Of a DNA stretch of 24,800 bases, positions 9,389 through 18,091 are shown piece by piece. Below the pieces are notes generated by a model. It was not told the origin of the DNA. It made no database searches and saw only the letters and a list, made by a program, of their open reading frames with translations. Position numbers and translations under genes: made by a program. The stretch is from Suillus spraguei (taxonomy: Eukaryota; Basidiomycota; Agaricomycetes; Boletales; Suillaceae), in NCBI GenBank assembly GCA_016800925.1, contig JABCPU010000832.1, positions 1 to 24,800 of the forward strand, written 5' to 3'. The stretch's first letter is position 1; each line of letters starts with the position of its first letter.

Positions 9389-10361
9389 ATTCCGTGAGAC
9401 CTGGAACTTCCCAAGTCTGCCCTTTTATTTCAGATAAAAGCGGTGGATGGGCGTGGCACTTGTAAGGTATTCAGTGTGCACACGCGACAGTTGACTTTAG
9501 AGAGAAGAACTTACACAAGGACTACATGAATATACCTATTGGTTGCTGCTATGCGAGCGAGACGGCTTGTGTCGAAGCGGAAATGCGTACAAACTCAAAT
9601 CGGACCGTTCACTGCTCAAGCACTCTTTCATGCGCTTGTCAACAAATTGTTCGTCCGAAGGATTATTCTAATACAAAAAAGAGAAAGAGAGGGAGCCACT
9701 AGTAATGGAGGATCACCGGTATCCTGGAATATCCCTTTCTCAAACCAACGGCAGAAATGTAATAATAGGTATAAATGTGCCACCATGACTTTATACTCAA
9801 GGGCATGTAGCAGTTTATGCAATTTGACGAGACTGTGGTTCCCACAGGAGAAATATACATTAGTTGGTTCCATTGACGGTACGTATGTCACTTACACTTG
9901 TTTCAAGTACCTCGGAACCAGCGTGGCGGTCCATCCTTTTTCAAGGCCTCCTTCAAAGCTATATATTCTTCTTCCAGCGGTGCGGTAGTTGGCAACTGTT
10001 CCCAAGGATCGGTCGCAGCGAAGGCAATACACCAATAGCGCTTCCCCTGTAGCGTTTTCACTCGACGTAATTTGGTGTAGGTGTAAACGCCTGTCTTTAT
10101 CCTGAGATTCCTCGAAGCCAGACAAATGATCTCCATCGCGTCGCCTTCCGTCTTGGGGCGCGGATGACCCAACTCGACACCTCGTTGGAATAACCATTCC
10201 TCTCCCAGCAGATATCCACAGAATTTTCCCATAACTACAATGCTTGAAAAAGTCTTAAAATACAGAGGCTGTTCAGATGGAAACTGTGCGCACTTACCTC
10301 GGATTTGCGGTGTTTAGCAGTGGTATTGAAAACGTTGAAGCTAAGTTTGAGTGAACCTGGA
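9388..10361. repeat. Tandem duplication unit 1 (~0.97 kb)
   Basis: This unit runs from an ATTCCGTGAGACCTGGAACT word (9388) to the position where the same word restarts (about 10362). It holds a non-coding or weakly coding 3' flank (9388-9850) followed by the minus-strand gene copy 1 and its leader. Unit 2 repeats the same order. The flanks of the two units align almost throughout, with small indels such as an extra seven bases (ACCTATT-like) in unit 2 near 10790. Confidence 0.8.
9903..10232 (-). CDS. Uncharacterised small protein, tandem family copy 1
   Basis: This 109-codon frame starts at ATG 10232 and ends in the same WFRGT-stop as copies 2 and 3. The shared pattern is MGKFCGYLLGEEWL, then RG.ELG.PRPKT, DAM.I..LASR, a TGVY.Y..LRRVKT block, KRYWCIAFAATD.WEQLPTTAP and EEEYIALKEALKKDGPP. 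There is no signal peptide, membrane span or known catalytic motif that I recognise. It is rich in charged residues and looks soluble. A GAG|GTACTTG at the very end could be an intron donor, so the true C-terminus may lie further on. Differences among copies are mostly conservative (for example T/P/L swaps), which suggests real coding history. Copy 1 has lost the TATA region kept in copies 2 and 3, because unit 2 begins there. Confidence 0.55.
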   Translation of the reverse strand: MGKFCGYLLGEEWLFQRGVELGHPRPKTEGDAMEIICLASRNLRIKTGVYTYTKLRRVKTLQGKRYWCIAFAATDPWEQLPTTAPLEEEYIALKEALKKDGPPRWFRGT

Positions 10362-10807
10362 TTCCGTGAGACCTGGAACTTGCCAAGTCTGCCCTTTTAT
10401 TTCAGATACAAGCGGTGGGTGGATGTGGCACTTGTAAGGTACTCACAGTGTGCACACGCGACAGTTGAATTTAGAGAGAAGAACTTACAAAAGGACTACA
10501 CGAATATACCTATTGGTTCCTACTATGCTCAATATTCGAGCGAGGGGGCTTTTGCCGAAGTGTAGCGGAAATACGTACAAACTCAGATCGGACCGTTCGC
10601 ACTCTTTCATGTAGCGCTTGTCGACAAACTGTTCGTATGACCGAAGGATTATTCTGATACAAAAAAAAGGAAGAGGGAGCCACTAATAATGGAGGATCAC
10701 CAGTATCCTGGAATCTCCCTTTCTCAAACCAACGGCAGGAATGTAATAATAGGTACAAATGTGCCACCGTGACTTTATACTCAAGGGCAATAGGTATGTA
10801 GCAGTTT

Positions 10808-10819
10808 ATGCAAATTGAC
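10808..10819. repeat. Target-site duplication, left copy
   Basis: ATGCAAATTGAC is identical to 14029-14040 at the other end of the element. The paralogous unoccupied site in unit 1 reads ATGCAATTTGAC (about 9817-9828), one base different. Confidence 0.9.
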
Positions 10820-13800
10820 CTAGGAAGGATATCAAGAAAGAAATTAGCGAGACGAAACGACCCAGTGCACGAGGAATATAGAATCGCACGAAACCGATTC
10901 TCAAAAAGTATCAAGCGAGCGAAGACAAACCATTGGACAGAATGGTTAGAGGAACTGACATTCACAGGAGTATGGACCTTTCATAGATACGTAGCAGGCG
11001 ACCCTTCCGACCAGATACACACAAGGATCAAAACCCTCCAAGACCCGAGGGCAAACAATCAGGACAACACGATGCAAGATAACACCCGAAAGAGCGAGCT
11101 ACTTTACGAGGTATTCTTCAGAACGCCGCCAGACGATGACCAAGTGAACCCGGACTTCGACTACGACCCTCCAATATGTGAATTCAGACCAATCACGAAC
11201 CAGCAAGTACACAGAGCAATCGCGAAACTATCACCGTTCAAAGCCCCAGGACCCAATGGGATAAGCAACGTAGTATTCATGAAATGCGCTGACCTTCTTG
11301 TACCATTCATGGCACCAATATACAGAGCTATGTTCACCCTCGAAGTGTACCCGAACGAATGGAAATGTTCCTCGACGATCGTACTCAGGAAGCCAGGAAG
11401 GCCAGACTACAGTGTCCCGAAGGCATATAGACCGATAACGCTATTAGACACGATGGCTAAGATCCTTTCATCATGTGTTGCCGACGATCTAACATATATT
11501 GCAGAAGAACACCATCTATTACCCCCAACCCACTTCGGCGGTCGACCGGGACGATCAACGGTAGACTCCCTCCACCTGCTAACTAAGTTCATAACAGATT
11601 CCTGGGCGTCGAAAACAAACAACCACGTTTCCCTACTCTTCCTTGACGTAAAGGCGGCCTTCCCGAGCGTGGTAGCAAGCAAGCTACTACACAACCTCAG
11701 AAAAGCAAGAATACCAAAGGAATATGTAGATTGGTACAAACGAAGACTGGACAACAGAACGACGCATCTCTTTTTCGACGACTACCAGTCAAACTTGTTC
11801 AATGTGTCAGATGGACTAGACCAGGGATGTCCGCTATCCCCAATGGGCTTCATCTTCTACAACGCACCAGTCCTGCGAGTCGCAGACCCGAGACCCAGCA
11901 AAGGAGAACTGAGTCTAGGATTCATCGACGATGTAGCGCTAATAGCAAGAGGGCGCTCATACGAGGAATCAAACGCAAAGGTCAAACACATGATGGAAAA
12001 GCAAGGAGGTGCACTTGACTGGAGCGAGGAATACAACGCTGAGTTTGAGCTAGACAAAACCGCACTAATTTGTCTTTCCAGGATACGAGTTCGAAGCACC
12101 GAAAACCCCAACAAGACAGTCCCTACGCCACGAGTACCCATCACCATCCGCGATCACACAATCCAACCTTCGAAGTCGCACAAATTTCTAGGAATCATCA
12201 TCGACGAAAATCTAAACTTCAAGGAGCAGGCGGCCCACGCACTGGCCAAAGGAACGAAGTACGCGCTAGCATGTAGCCGGATGATACGTCCGACGAAGGG
12301 AATACACGGGAAACTGATGAAAAAACTGTATGAGGGAGTAATCGTCCCGAAGATGTTGTACGCCGCAGATGTGTGGTGCGCAGGTCTAGTAGAAAAGGGG
12401 AGGGGGAAAAGGGGGAAAGGGCGAGGAGCAAGAGGCTTCGCCTCGCAGATGGCGCGAGTGCAGAGAATGGCAACCATATCAATTGCGGGAGGACTAAGAT
12501 CAAGTCCCACAGACATGCTAGACGCGCACGCTAATGTACTACCTTTTCAGCAGACTCTTCGAAAAGCGTGCTACAGAGCCACGCTCAGAATGGCGACACT
12601 CCCACAGAAACATCCACTAGCCAAGGGAATCAAGAACACATACGATTACGGCAAAGAGAGAGATTTTAAGGGGAAAAAACGCTATCCATCCCCACTGCAT
12701 AAGCTGATGTACGAATTCAGGATCAACCCATCGACGGTGGAAAAGATAGACCCAGTCAGACACTACCCCAAGTGGGAGCCGGATGTAGACATCCACATAG
12801 CGGAGAAGGCCGAGACAGCAAAGATAGAAGACGGACTCGCCGATGAAAACCTAAGGGCGTACTCAGACGGGTCAATGGTGGATGGGGGAGTTGGAGGAGC
12901 AGCAGTGGTCATGAGAGGCAATGAAGTGATAGGAAGCAAGAGGTTTCACTTGGGAAGCGACCGCGAGCATACGGTCTATGAAGCAGAGTTGGTGGGGATG
13001 ATATTAGCAGTACAACTGCTGAAGGAGACGGGAGGAAGAAGGGGCACCATATCCCTAGGTGTCGACAATCAGGCAGCGATAAGAGCAACCGAAGCTTTCC
13101 GCTCACAGCCAGGACACTACCTCATGGACCAATTCCATGATGATCTTAGAAGACTCATCCCTGAGCACGACGAAAGAAAACTCAAAGTCAAATGGACGCC
13201 AGGCCATGTAGGGATACCAGGGAATGAAGAGGCAGACACTCACGCGAAACGCGCCGCACGAGGCGAATCATCAGACACACGAGCCCAGCCAAAGTCGCTC
13301 CTAACCGAGGAAGGAGAACTCAGAATCCTACCAAGGAGCAAAGCGGCACTAAGACAACACTTCTACGCAAAGATCAAAAAAGAGGCCACCACCATCATGG
13401 AGAACTCACCGCGCTACACACTGCTCAAATCAGTCGACACGTCAGCACCATCAAAGAAGTTTGCAAAGAAGATAGAGAAGCTACCGAGACGTCACAGCTC
13501 ACTGATGTTTCAACTCCGCACGGGACATATAGCGCTCAACAAACACCTCAAACGAATAGCGAAATCCCCAACGGCACGTTGCCCAGCATGCGAAAACCAT
13601 GACGAAACGGTACACCACTTCATCCTAGTCTGCCCAGCATACGTGAACCAGAGAGAACAAATGAGGAAAGAAGTCGGAGCAAGACAATGCAAAATCGAGT
13701 ACCTGCTGAACGAAAGCAAGGGAATGAGAGCAACGTTGACGTACATCGCGCGCACGAGAAGATTGGAACAAACCTTCGGAGATGTAACCCCCCAGCGGAA

Positions 13801-13942
13801 AAGGAGAAGGAATAGAGGAAACGCGACAACAAGTCGCACAAATCATATCAAGAGCCTGAAGAAGGCCCTAACGTCCGCGCGCAAGCCAGGACCACTGTAT
13901 AGCATAGACAACCAAAAAACGGACCAAAGCATATACGAATAG
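10808..13942 (+). CDS. Reverse transcriptase-RNase H polyprotein (N-terminally truncated)
   Basis: The open frame has 1044 codons without a stop. It starts with a lysine/arginine-rich linker, then the reverse transcriptase: KAPGPNGI, YRPITLLD, catalytic D280 in FLDVKAAFPS, a GLDQGCPLSP block near 336, and the active-site pair D374-D375 in FIDD. A type I RNase H domain follows with its four acidic residues D687 (YSDGS), E727 (AELVGM), D753 (GVDNQAA) and D810 (NEEAD). A zinc-knuckle-like C925..C928..H936/H937..C942 lies near the C-terminus. In the intact family this enzyme copies element RNA into DNA at a nicked target. Only the reverse transcriptase and RNase H parts remain here; the endonuclease is absent. 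The first ATG (10808) and three following codons come from the host target duplication, not from the element. Confidence 0.92.
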   Translation: MQIDLGRISRKKLARRNDPVHEEYRIARNRFSKSIKRAKTNHWTEWLEELTFTGVWTFHRYVAGDPSDQIHTRIKTLQDPRANNQDNTMQDNTRKSELLYEVFFRTPPDDDQVNPDFDYDPPICEFRPITNQQVHRAIAKLSPFKAPGPNGISNVVFMKCADLLVPFMAPIYRAMFTLEVYPNEWKCSSTIVLRKPGRPDYSVPKAYRPITLLDTMAKILSSCVADDLTYIAEEHHLLPPTHFGGRPGRSTVDSLHLLTKFITDSWASKTNNHVSLLFLDVKAAFPSVVASKLLHNLRKARIPKEYVDWYKRRLDNRTTHLFFDDYQSNLFNVSDGLDQGCPLSPMGFIFYNAPVLRVADPRPSKGELSLGFIDDVALIARGRSYEESNAKVKHMMEKQGGALDWSEEYNAEFELDKTALICLSRIRVRSTENPNKTVPTPRVPITIRDHTIQPSKSHKFLGIIIDENLNFKEQAAHALAKGTKYALACSRMIRPTKGIHGKLMKKLYEGVIVPKMLYAADVWCAGLVEKGRGKRGKGRGARGFASQMARVQRMATISIAGGLRSSPTDMLDAHANVLPFQQTLRKACYRATLRMATLPQKHPLAKGIKNTYDYGKERDFKGKKRYPSPLHKLMYEFRINPSTVEKIDPVRHYPKWEPDVDIHIAEKAETAKIEDGLADENLRAYSDGSMVDGGVGGAAVVMRGNEVIGSKRFHLGSDREHTVYEAELVGMILAVQLLKETGGRRGTISLGVDNQAAIRATEAFRSQPGHYLMDQFHDDLRRLIPEHDERKLKVKWTPGHVGIPGNEEADTHAKRAARGESSDTRAQPKSLLTEEGELRILPRSKAALRQHFYAKIKKEATTIMENSPRYTLLKSVDTSAPSKKFAKKIEKLPRRHSSLMFQLRTGHIALNKHLKRIAKSPTARCPACENHDETVHHFILVCPAYVNQREQMRKEVGARQCKIEYLLNESKGMRATLTYIARTRRLEQTFGDVTPQRKRRRNRGNATTSRTNHIKSLKKALTSARKPGPLYSIDNQKTDQSIYE

Positions 13943-14028
13943 ATTAGATGTACAGTAGGTAGTGTCCATCATAGGGCATAGCCCCAACGGACAATAAACA
14001 AGGATCAAAAAAAAAAAAAAAAAAAAAA
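10820..14028 (+). mobile_element. 5'-truncated non-LTR (LINE-type) retrotransposon
   Basis: About 3.2 kb are bounded by perfect 12-bp target duplications and end in about 22 A residues preceded by an AATAAA word near 13992. The coding part begins just before the reverse transcriptase domain, so the usual upstream apurinic-type endonuclease region (and any first ORF) is missing. This is the expected result of incomplete target-primed reverse transcription. Uninterrupted coding sequence, identical target duplications and an intact poly(A) tail indicate a recent insertion. It lies inside unit 2 of the tandem repeat and in the opposite orientation to the small gene there. Confidence 0.92.
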
Positions 14029-14040
14029 ATGCAAATTGAC
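14029..14040. repeat. Target-site duplication, right copy
   Basis: ATGCAAATTGAC directly follows the poly(A) tail and matches 10808-10819. Its first A cannot be distinguished from the tail. The host sequence resumes with GAGACTGTGGTTTCC, as in the unoccupied site of unit 1. Confidence 0.9.
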
Positions 14041-14114
14041 GAGACTGTGGTTTCCACAGGAGAAATATACATTAGTTGGTTCCATTGACGGTACACATGT
14101 CACTTACACCTGTT

Positions 14115-14444
14115 TCAAGTACCTCGGAACCAGCGTGGCGGTCCATCCTTTTTCAAGGCCTCCTTCAAAGCTATGTATTCTTCTTCCCGCGGTGCGGTTG
14201 TTGGTAACTGTTCCCAAAAATCTGTTGCAGCGAAGGCGATGCACCAATAGCGCTTCCCCTGTGGCGTTTTCACTCGACGCAATTTGGTATAGGCGTAAAC
14301 GCCTGTCTCTGTCCTGACATCCCTCGAAGCCAGGCAAAAGATCTGCATTGCATCGTCGCGCGTCTTGGGGCGCGGATAACCCAGCTCAATGCCTCGTTGG
14401 AGCAACCATTCCTCTCCCAGCAGATATCCACAGAATTTCCCCAT
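14115..14444 (-). CDS. Uncharacterised small protein, tandem family copy 2
   Basis: This is the second full-length 109-codon member of the family described at 9903-10232, with the same start, length and WFRGT end. Distinctive changes include LLQRGIELGYPRPKT and DAMQIFCLASRDVRTETG. A TATATATA box (14553-14560) lies about 110 bases upstream. A leader intron with a GAG|GTAAGC donor and a TTTTCAAG acceptor is predicted just before the ATG, as in copy 3. The retrotransposon insertion lies downstream of the stop codon, so it would disrupt any further 3' exon or the 3' end of the transcript rather than this frame. Confidence 0.55.
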   Translation of the reverse strand: MGKFCGYLLGEEWLLQRGIELGYPRPKTRDDAMQIFCLASRDVRTETGVYAYTKLRRVKTPQGKRYWCIAFAATDFWEQLPTTAPREEEYIALKEALKKDGPPRWFRGT

Positions 14445-14552
14445 GACTACGATGCTTGAAAAGAGTGTTAGAATACAGAGACGGTTCAGACGGCAACTGT
14501 ATGCGCTTACCTCGATATTTAGCAGGTGTTGAAGCTAAGTTTGAATGAACCG

Positions 14553-14560
14553 TATATATA
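14553..14560 (-). promoter_or_regulatory. TATA box of tandem family copy 2
   Basis: A TATATATA run on the minus strand is followed (in transcription order) by the conserved GGTTCATTCAAACTTAGCTT leader segment. Copy 3 has an equivalent box at 18234-18240. The upstream block with TGTGACA and GGCACGTGC is also shared. Confidence 0.55.
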
Positions 14561-14602
14561 GGACGTCATGTGACAAGGCACGTGCTTCCAGGTGTGGACA
14601 GA

Positions 14603-15052
14603 CCGACTCGCGGACAACCACAACTGGTGGACAATACTTTGATGGAACAAGTGCTACGATTATCACCGCATACTAGCGTCCACCCACCTGTTGTTCTCTT
14701 CTTTTGTCCGTCGAGTTAGAGACTGATCTAACTGTTCCTTTTTTTCTTCTCTTCGGATTAATTACCACAGTACGGGTGGCACCACGCGACACGTCATGAT
14801 CTGTTGTTCTACGAATGAGCAACGCAACTTGAAGTATCAAAATTTACCATTGTTACCCATCGCTGGAAATTTTGTACAATAGCACGCCACTCGGAACAAC
14901 ACGCCCTCATTTTTCCGCAAGAAGTCGAAGTTCATACTAAGTACTACGTATATATAACATGTGACATATTGGCCAACATCGTTCCAAACATCAATTACCC
15001 ACTATTCGCGATGGCCTCCTGAATTTTCCCTGGGCGCAAAACTAATTCAGTG
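14603..15052. other. Intergenic region upstream of the PD-(D/E)XK-like gene
   Basis: No gene is seen. A TATATATAA box at 14949-14957 lies about 96 bases before the proposed start codon. A CTAATTCAG branch/acceptor-like sequence at 15042-15050 immediately before that ATG raises the possibility of a short 5' leader intron. Confidence 0.5.
14949..14957 (+). promoter_or_regulatory. TATA box of the PD-(D/E)XK-like gene
   Basis: TATATATAA lies about 96 bases upstream of the ATG at 15053, at a spacing like that of the other genes here. Confidence 0.5.
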
Positions 15053-15909
15053 ATGCGATACAAAGCCATATTGGAGACTTCATTTGCATTCTCTCGCACT
15101 TTTAATCCCCACAATATCGAATATTGCTGGTACGCGCTGTGGGACCAGACGCTCTCCGATATGGTGGCGGACGTCCCAAATCTGATCGTCGCACCGCAAT
15201 TTCCTGTTTGGGTTGTCCCTGGAGCTGCTGACGAGGAAGATGAAAATGACGGTGATAATCCCGAGGAAATAGTACAGATGAAAGAGCAGCCTGAAGAAGC
15301 TGCACAAGAGGGCAGTTCTGATCAAACTGATGACGAAAAAGAGGACGAAAATGAGGTTGGGAACATTTCTTTTGCATCGACCGTCCCGCAAAAGGATGCT
15401 AAGGGCGTCCTTGTGGATTTTGCAATCCTCAATCTCATGGCAGTGGCTCAGCCACTACACACAGAGCGCTATGGAGGATGGAGGATTACTGCGGCGAGCG
15501 TTGGCCTCCTCATAGAAGTAAAAAGGTTTCCCAGCAGGAGTTTAGAGGCCGAAGACCAGAAATCGGAGATTATTGAGCGAATTAATGAAGCTCGGGAAGA
15601 TGTGGTTCAACAGGCAGGATACCTATTTCTTCACGATACAAAAATGAATTCTGTTATGGCTATTGCAGCTGCAGGTAACTTGTCCATCCATATCTCTGGA
15701 AAATATACCCTGACCGTCATGTTGCAGGTCCGTATTGGAGCGGTACCACAATTTATCGTGGTGACGTCAAGCAGACCATGTACGGTCTTGGAACAAGGGA
15801 CCCGAGCTATCAGCCACCCAAGGAGAAATACCCTGACGTGACGCTGGAGTGGAATGTTATCCTTCGTGTTGATACCGACCATTCGAGAGACCGTTTACAC
15901 ACTGTATAA
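15053..15909 (+). CDS. Hypothetical protein with PD-(D/E)XK-nuclease-like motif and acidic insert
   Basis: Exons 15053-15674 and 15728-15909 are joined across a 53-base intron (phase 1), giving 267 residues. The N-terminus includes NLIVAPQFPVW. A very acidic stretch (about residues 62-103, dominated by D and E) follows. Next comes LVDFAIL with D122 and, 33 residues later, GLLIEVKRF with E155 and K157. The D...E-x-K arrangement is that of PD-(D/E)XK nuclease folds and is the main functional clue. A VVQQAGYLFLHD helix and, after the intron, PYWSGTTIYRG complete the domain. Similar hypothetical proteins occur widely in mushrooms to my knowledge. A TAA stops the frame at 15907, but another frame continues YKTLREMGVLDVPAG to a stop at about 15955, so a small indel may have clipped the natural C-terminus. 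Nuclease activity is inference. Confidence 0.55.
15675..15727 (+). other. Intron of the PD-(D/E)XK-like gene
   Basis: GTAACT donor and TTGCAG acceptor, 53 bases. Reading through would replace the aromatic PYWSG block with an unrelated tail, whereas splicing keeps a plausible domain. Confidence 0.6.
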
Positions 15910-16172
15910 GACTTTACGGGAGATGGGAGTTTTGGATGTCCCGGCAGGTGTATGACGTACTTTCAATATTACTTTGCAAATTGCTTCCTGAACGAGACGG
16001 TCAGAGTCGAAAGACATCATTTGTTCAGTGCCATGTATTCAAAACCGGTGGCAAATACTGCTCTTCATGGAGTCACTGAGAGCGCTGTTTGGCCCGGGCG
16101 TGCCAGTACAAATGTTGTCATCTCATCTTCCGTATCTTGGACTTATATATTAACTGATGGACACACCAACAA
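15910..16172. other. Intergenic stretch, no gene seen
   Basis: The first 45 bases may be the out-of-frame C-terminus of the preceding gene. The remainder shows no recognisable coding or repeat content. Confidence 0.4.
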
Positions 16173-16590
16173 AGTGTAAGACTTATCGGGCAACCTAGGA
16201 CACGGATACTCTTCTGGAAATGCTAATCCATAAGAAAACCCTCTAGATTCAGTCCCACTGAAAGGTAACTAGTATTATGGCTTGATCCGCGGCTCAGACT
16301 CTTTCTCGATATGCGAATCCCTCTCGCTTTACGCGCTCTGGATCTACCCCTCGAAGCGACTTCATAGCATTGAAAACAAAAGGCAACGGGCCGCATATAG
16401 TATGCGGCTCCCGAAACGTCGCGTCTACACTGCCAAAGAGTTCCACTGTCGTCAAGGCGTCCTTCGTGCGGGATCAGGAACACGAACGGCGGAAAAGACT
16501 CAGACAACTAGAATCGCTTCGAGGAGTAGACAGTAATCGAGAATGTAAGGTCGGGGGCGGCAGGCGACCTCGACTTTGCCGGATGAAGAT
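16173..16590 (-). pseudogene. C-terminal fragment of the flavin oxidoreductase (decayed copy)
   Basis: The segment aligns with 5333-5735, covering the 3' flank and the last roughly 95 codons of the intact oxidoreductase gene. It still shows the SESFPPFV and H.G.LDDSG segments in one frame. A two-base deletion near 16436-16442 (relative to 5577-5590) then throws the ICGP-containing end into another frame. The rest of the coding sequence (equivalent of about 5736-7525) is missing, and the sequence jumps straight to the 5' flank. It cannot encode a working enzyme. Confidence 0.8.
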
Positions 16591-17194
16591 ATAGTCTAAA
16601 TTGCGAGAGAACCCGCGTGAGGGAACACCATTAATGATTGCACTATGTACTGGTCGGTTGTCTACATTCCGTTAGCACGTGTTGTCCAGAGAAGAACAAG
16701 AAATGCACATTTCAGTGAAGTATTTTGTTGCCTCGATTCCGCGGGAAGGGTTCTGATGCTATCATACTGTGTGTAGTATGTGAATATTTGGGGCAATCAA
16801 TAACAGTCCTACTTGAGAAATGTGTATCAGTGATGCGGCTGTCACGACTCACTAACACTTAGTACTTAGTAGTACTCACTTTCGGAGAACGTCTGGGAAA
16901 TGACCGACTCGACTCCAGAGCGTATGTAACTGGGTTCAGGCGGAGTTCAGACGTCTTGCTCGATGACAAAGCGTCATGGCGGGTGACTTGTGACTGCAAG
17001 ACAGGAATAACTTCAAGTGAAAGACTCCGTTGGTGCAGGAAAGAAAGACAACGGTGTATTTGCAAGATCTTCTTTATTGTGAGTGATGTAGCTACTTGAA
17101 GTTGACGTGAACCTCGACAAAGGAGAAAAGTCAAAAGCAGCTGGAGACTATCACTCCATATGCGCACACGGTACAGTGGGGTGGACCATTTGCG
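16591..17194. repeat. Duplicated 5' flank of the oxidoreductase locus
   Basis: Blocks align in order with 7525-8215, including the words GATTGCACTATGTACTGGTC, GTTGTCCAGAGAAGAA, AAATGCACATTTCAGT, AGTCAAAAGCAGCT/GGTCAAAAGCAGCT and CTATCACTCCAT. Several indels separate them. This shows that the copied block extended well past the gene. No independent gene is supported within it. Confidence 0.75.
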
Positions 17195-17345
17195 AGGTGG
17201 CACGGGGGTGTTGTCTACTTATCTAAACGAGGAGGCGATGGTAGTGGTGACGGAAGTATGTACGCCAGACCATCAGAAGAATGATTAGGTCAGTGGCGCA
17301 CATTAACCAAGGATTGAACAGAAAATCCATGTCACTTGAACGACA
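17195..17345 (-). pseudogene. Fragment of UBA2 3' region (last intron and last exon part)
   Basis: The segment matches about 22602-22768, for example the shared GACGAGGAGGCGATGGTAGTGGTGACGG-type block (present as ACGAGGAGGCGATGGTAGTG at about 17227) and ATGTACGCC.GACCATCAGAAG. It covers the beginning of the last UBA2 exon plus the preceding intron. It is fused directly to the oxidoreductase 5' flank through a GCGCACACxGTAC word that also occurs near 22268. It is too short and diverged to be functional. Confidence 0.75.
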
Positions 17346-17694
17346 GCCAATCTGGATCACCTCGAAGCACGACTTAGGTAGTTCACCCACATGATAACTT
17401 GACTATGGTATCAGATTCAAGCCAATGCAGGAGGTGGGTAGATATTCAATGTTACAGTACAAGATATACCCACTGAAATGGATCATTTGCACCATTCGCA
17501 ATGCTCCTCGAAGTTTTTCGTTAGAAGAGACCCACCCGACATAGGGTCACCGACCAAAGGATTGATATGGTGCAAAAAAGGAGGGATAGATAATTGTTGA
17601 CATTATGAAATCTCTCGTATTCTTGTGTGTGTCAGTGTGTACCAAGTCCCATGATTCGAGGGCTTGGGTGGCATGTGCCTGCGACAAGGCTGTC
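17346..17694. other. Intergenic stretch, no gene seen
   Basis: No coding pattern, tandem repeat or second copy was noticed. The similarity that defines family copy 3 starts abruptly at about 17698, after a GGCTGTCAGGAGAAA junction. Confidence 0.4.
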
Positions 17695-17751
17695 AGGAGA
17701 AACATACATTAGTTGGTTCCATTGACGGTACGCATGTCACTTACACCTGTT

Positions 17752-18081
17752 TCAAGTACCTCGGAACCAGCGTGGCGGTCCATCCTTTTTCAAGGCCTCC
17801 TTCAAAGCTATGTATTCTTCTTCCCGCGGTGCGGTTGTTGGTAACTGTTCCCAAAAATCTGTTGCAGCGAAGGCGATGCACCAATAGCGCTTCCCCTGTA
17901 GCGTTTTCACTCGACGTAATCTGGTGTAGGTGTAAACGCCTGTCTCTGTCCTGACATCCCTCGAAGCCAGGCAAATGATCTCCATTGCGTCACCTTGCGT
18001 CTTGGGGCGCGGATGACCCAACTCAATACCTCGTTGGAATAACCATTCCTCTCCCAGCAGATATCCGCAGAATTTTCCCAT
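17752..18081 (-). CDS. Uncharacterised small protein, tandem family copy 3
   Basis: This is the third full 109-codon member of the family (see 9903-10232), with the same start, length and WFRGT end. It is closer to copy 1 in the DAMEIICLASRD segment and to copy 2 in the FWEQLPTTAPREEEY segment. It has a promoter of its own: a TATATA box (18234-18240), the conserved leader, and a predicted 56-base leader intron (18147-18092). The 3' flank found in units 1 and 2 is missing, because similarity stops at about 17698, inside the region that could be a terminal intron. This copy therefore shows that the 109-codon part is the piece kept in all full copies. Confidence 0.55.
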   Translation of the reverse strand: MGKFCGYLLGEEWLFQRGIELGHPRPKTQGDAMEIICLASRDVRTETGVYTYTRLRRVKTLQGKRYWCIAFAATDFWEQLPTTAPREEEYIALKEALKKDGPPRWFRGT

Positions 18082-18091
18082 AATTACGATG

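Larger units (their letters stand above)
10362..14602. repeat. Tandem duplication unit 2, split by a retrotransposon
   Basis: The left part (10362-10819) matches 9388-9826, and the right part (14029-14545) matches 9817-10340. Between them lies the retrotransposon insertion with its duplicated target site. Beyond 14545 the unit keeps a promoter segment (to about 14602) that is shared with copy 3 at 18215-18262 but missing from unit 1. Removing the inserted element and one target copy restores a unit collinear with unit 1. Confidence 0.8.

Noticed and set aside
10510..10965. 151-codon minus-strand frame crossing the retrotransposon's 5' junction
   Set aside because: It is a chimera of tandem-unit flank and antisense of the RT gene, so it cannot predate the recent insertion.
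11407..13846. Antisense and alternative-frame ORFs inside the retrotransposon
   Set aside because: They are shadows of the long RT-RNase H frame, whose motifs are all in frame.
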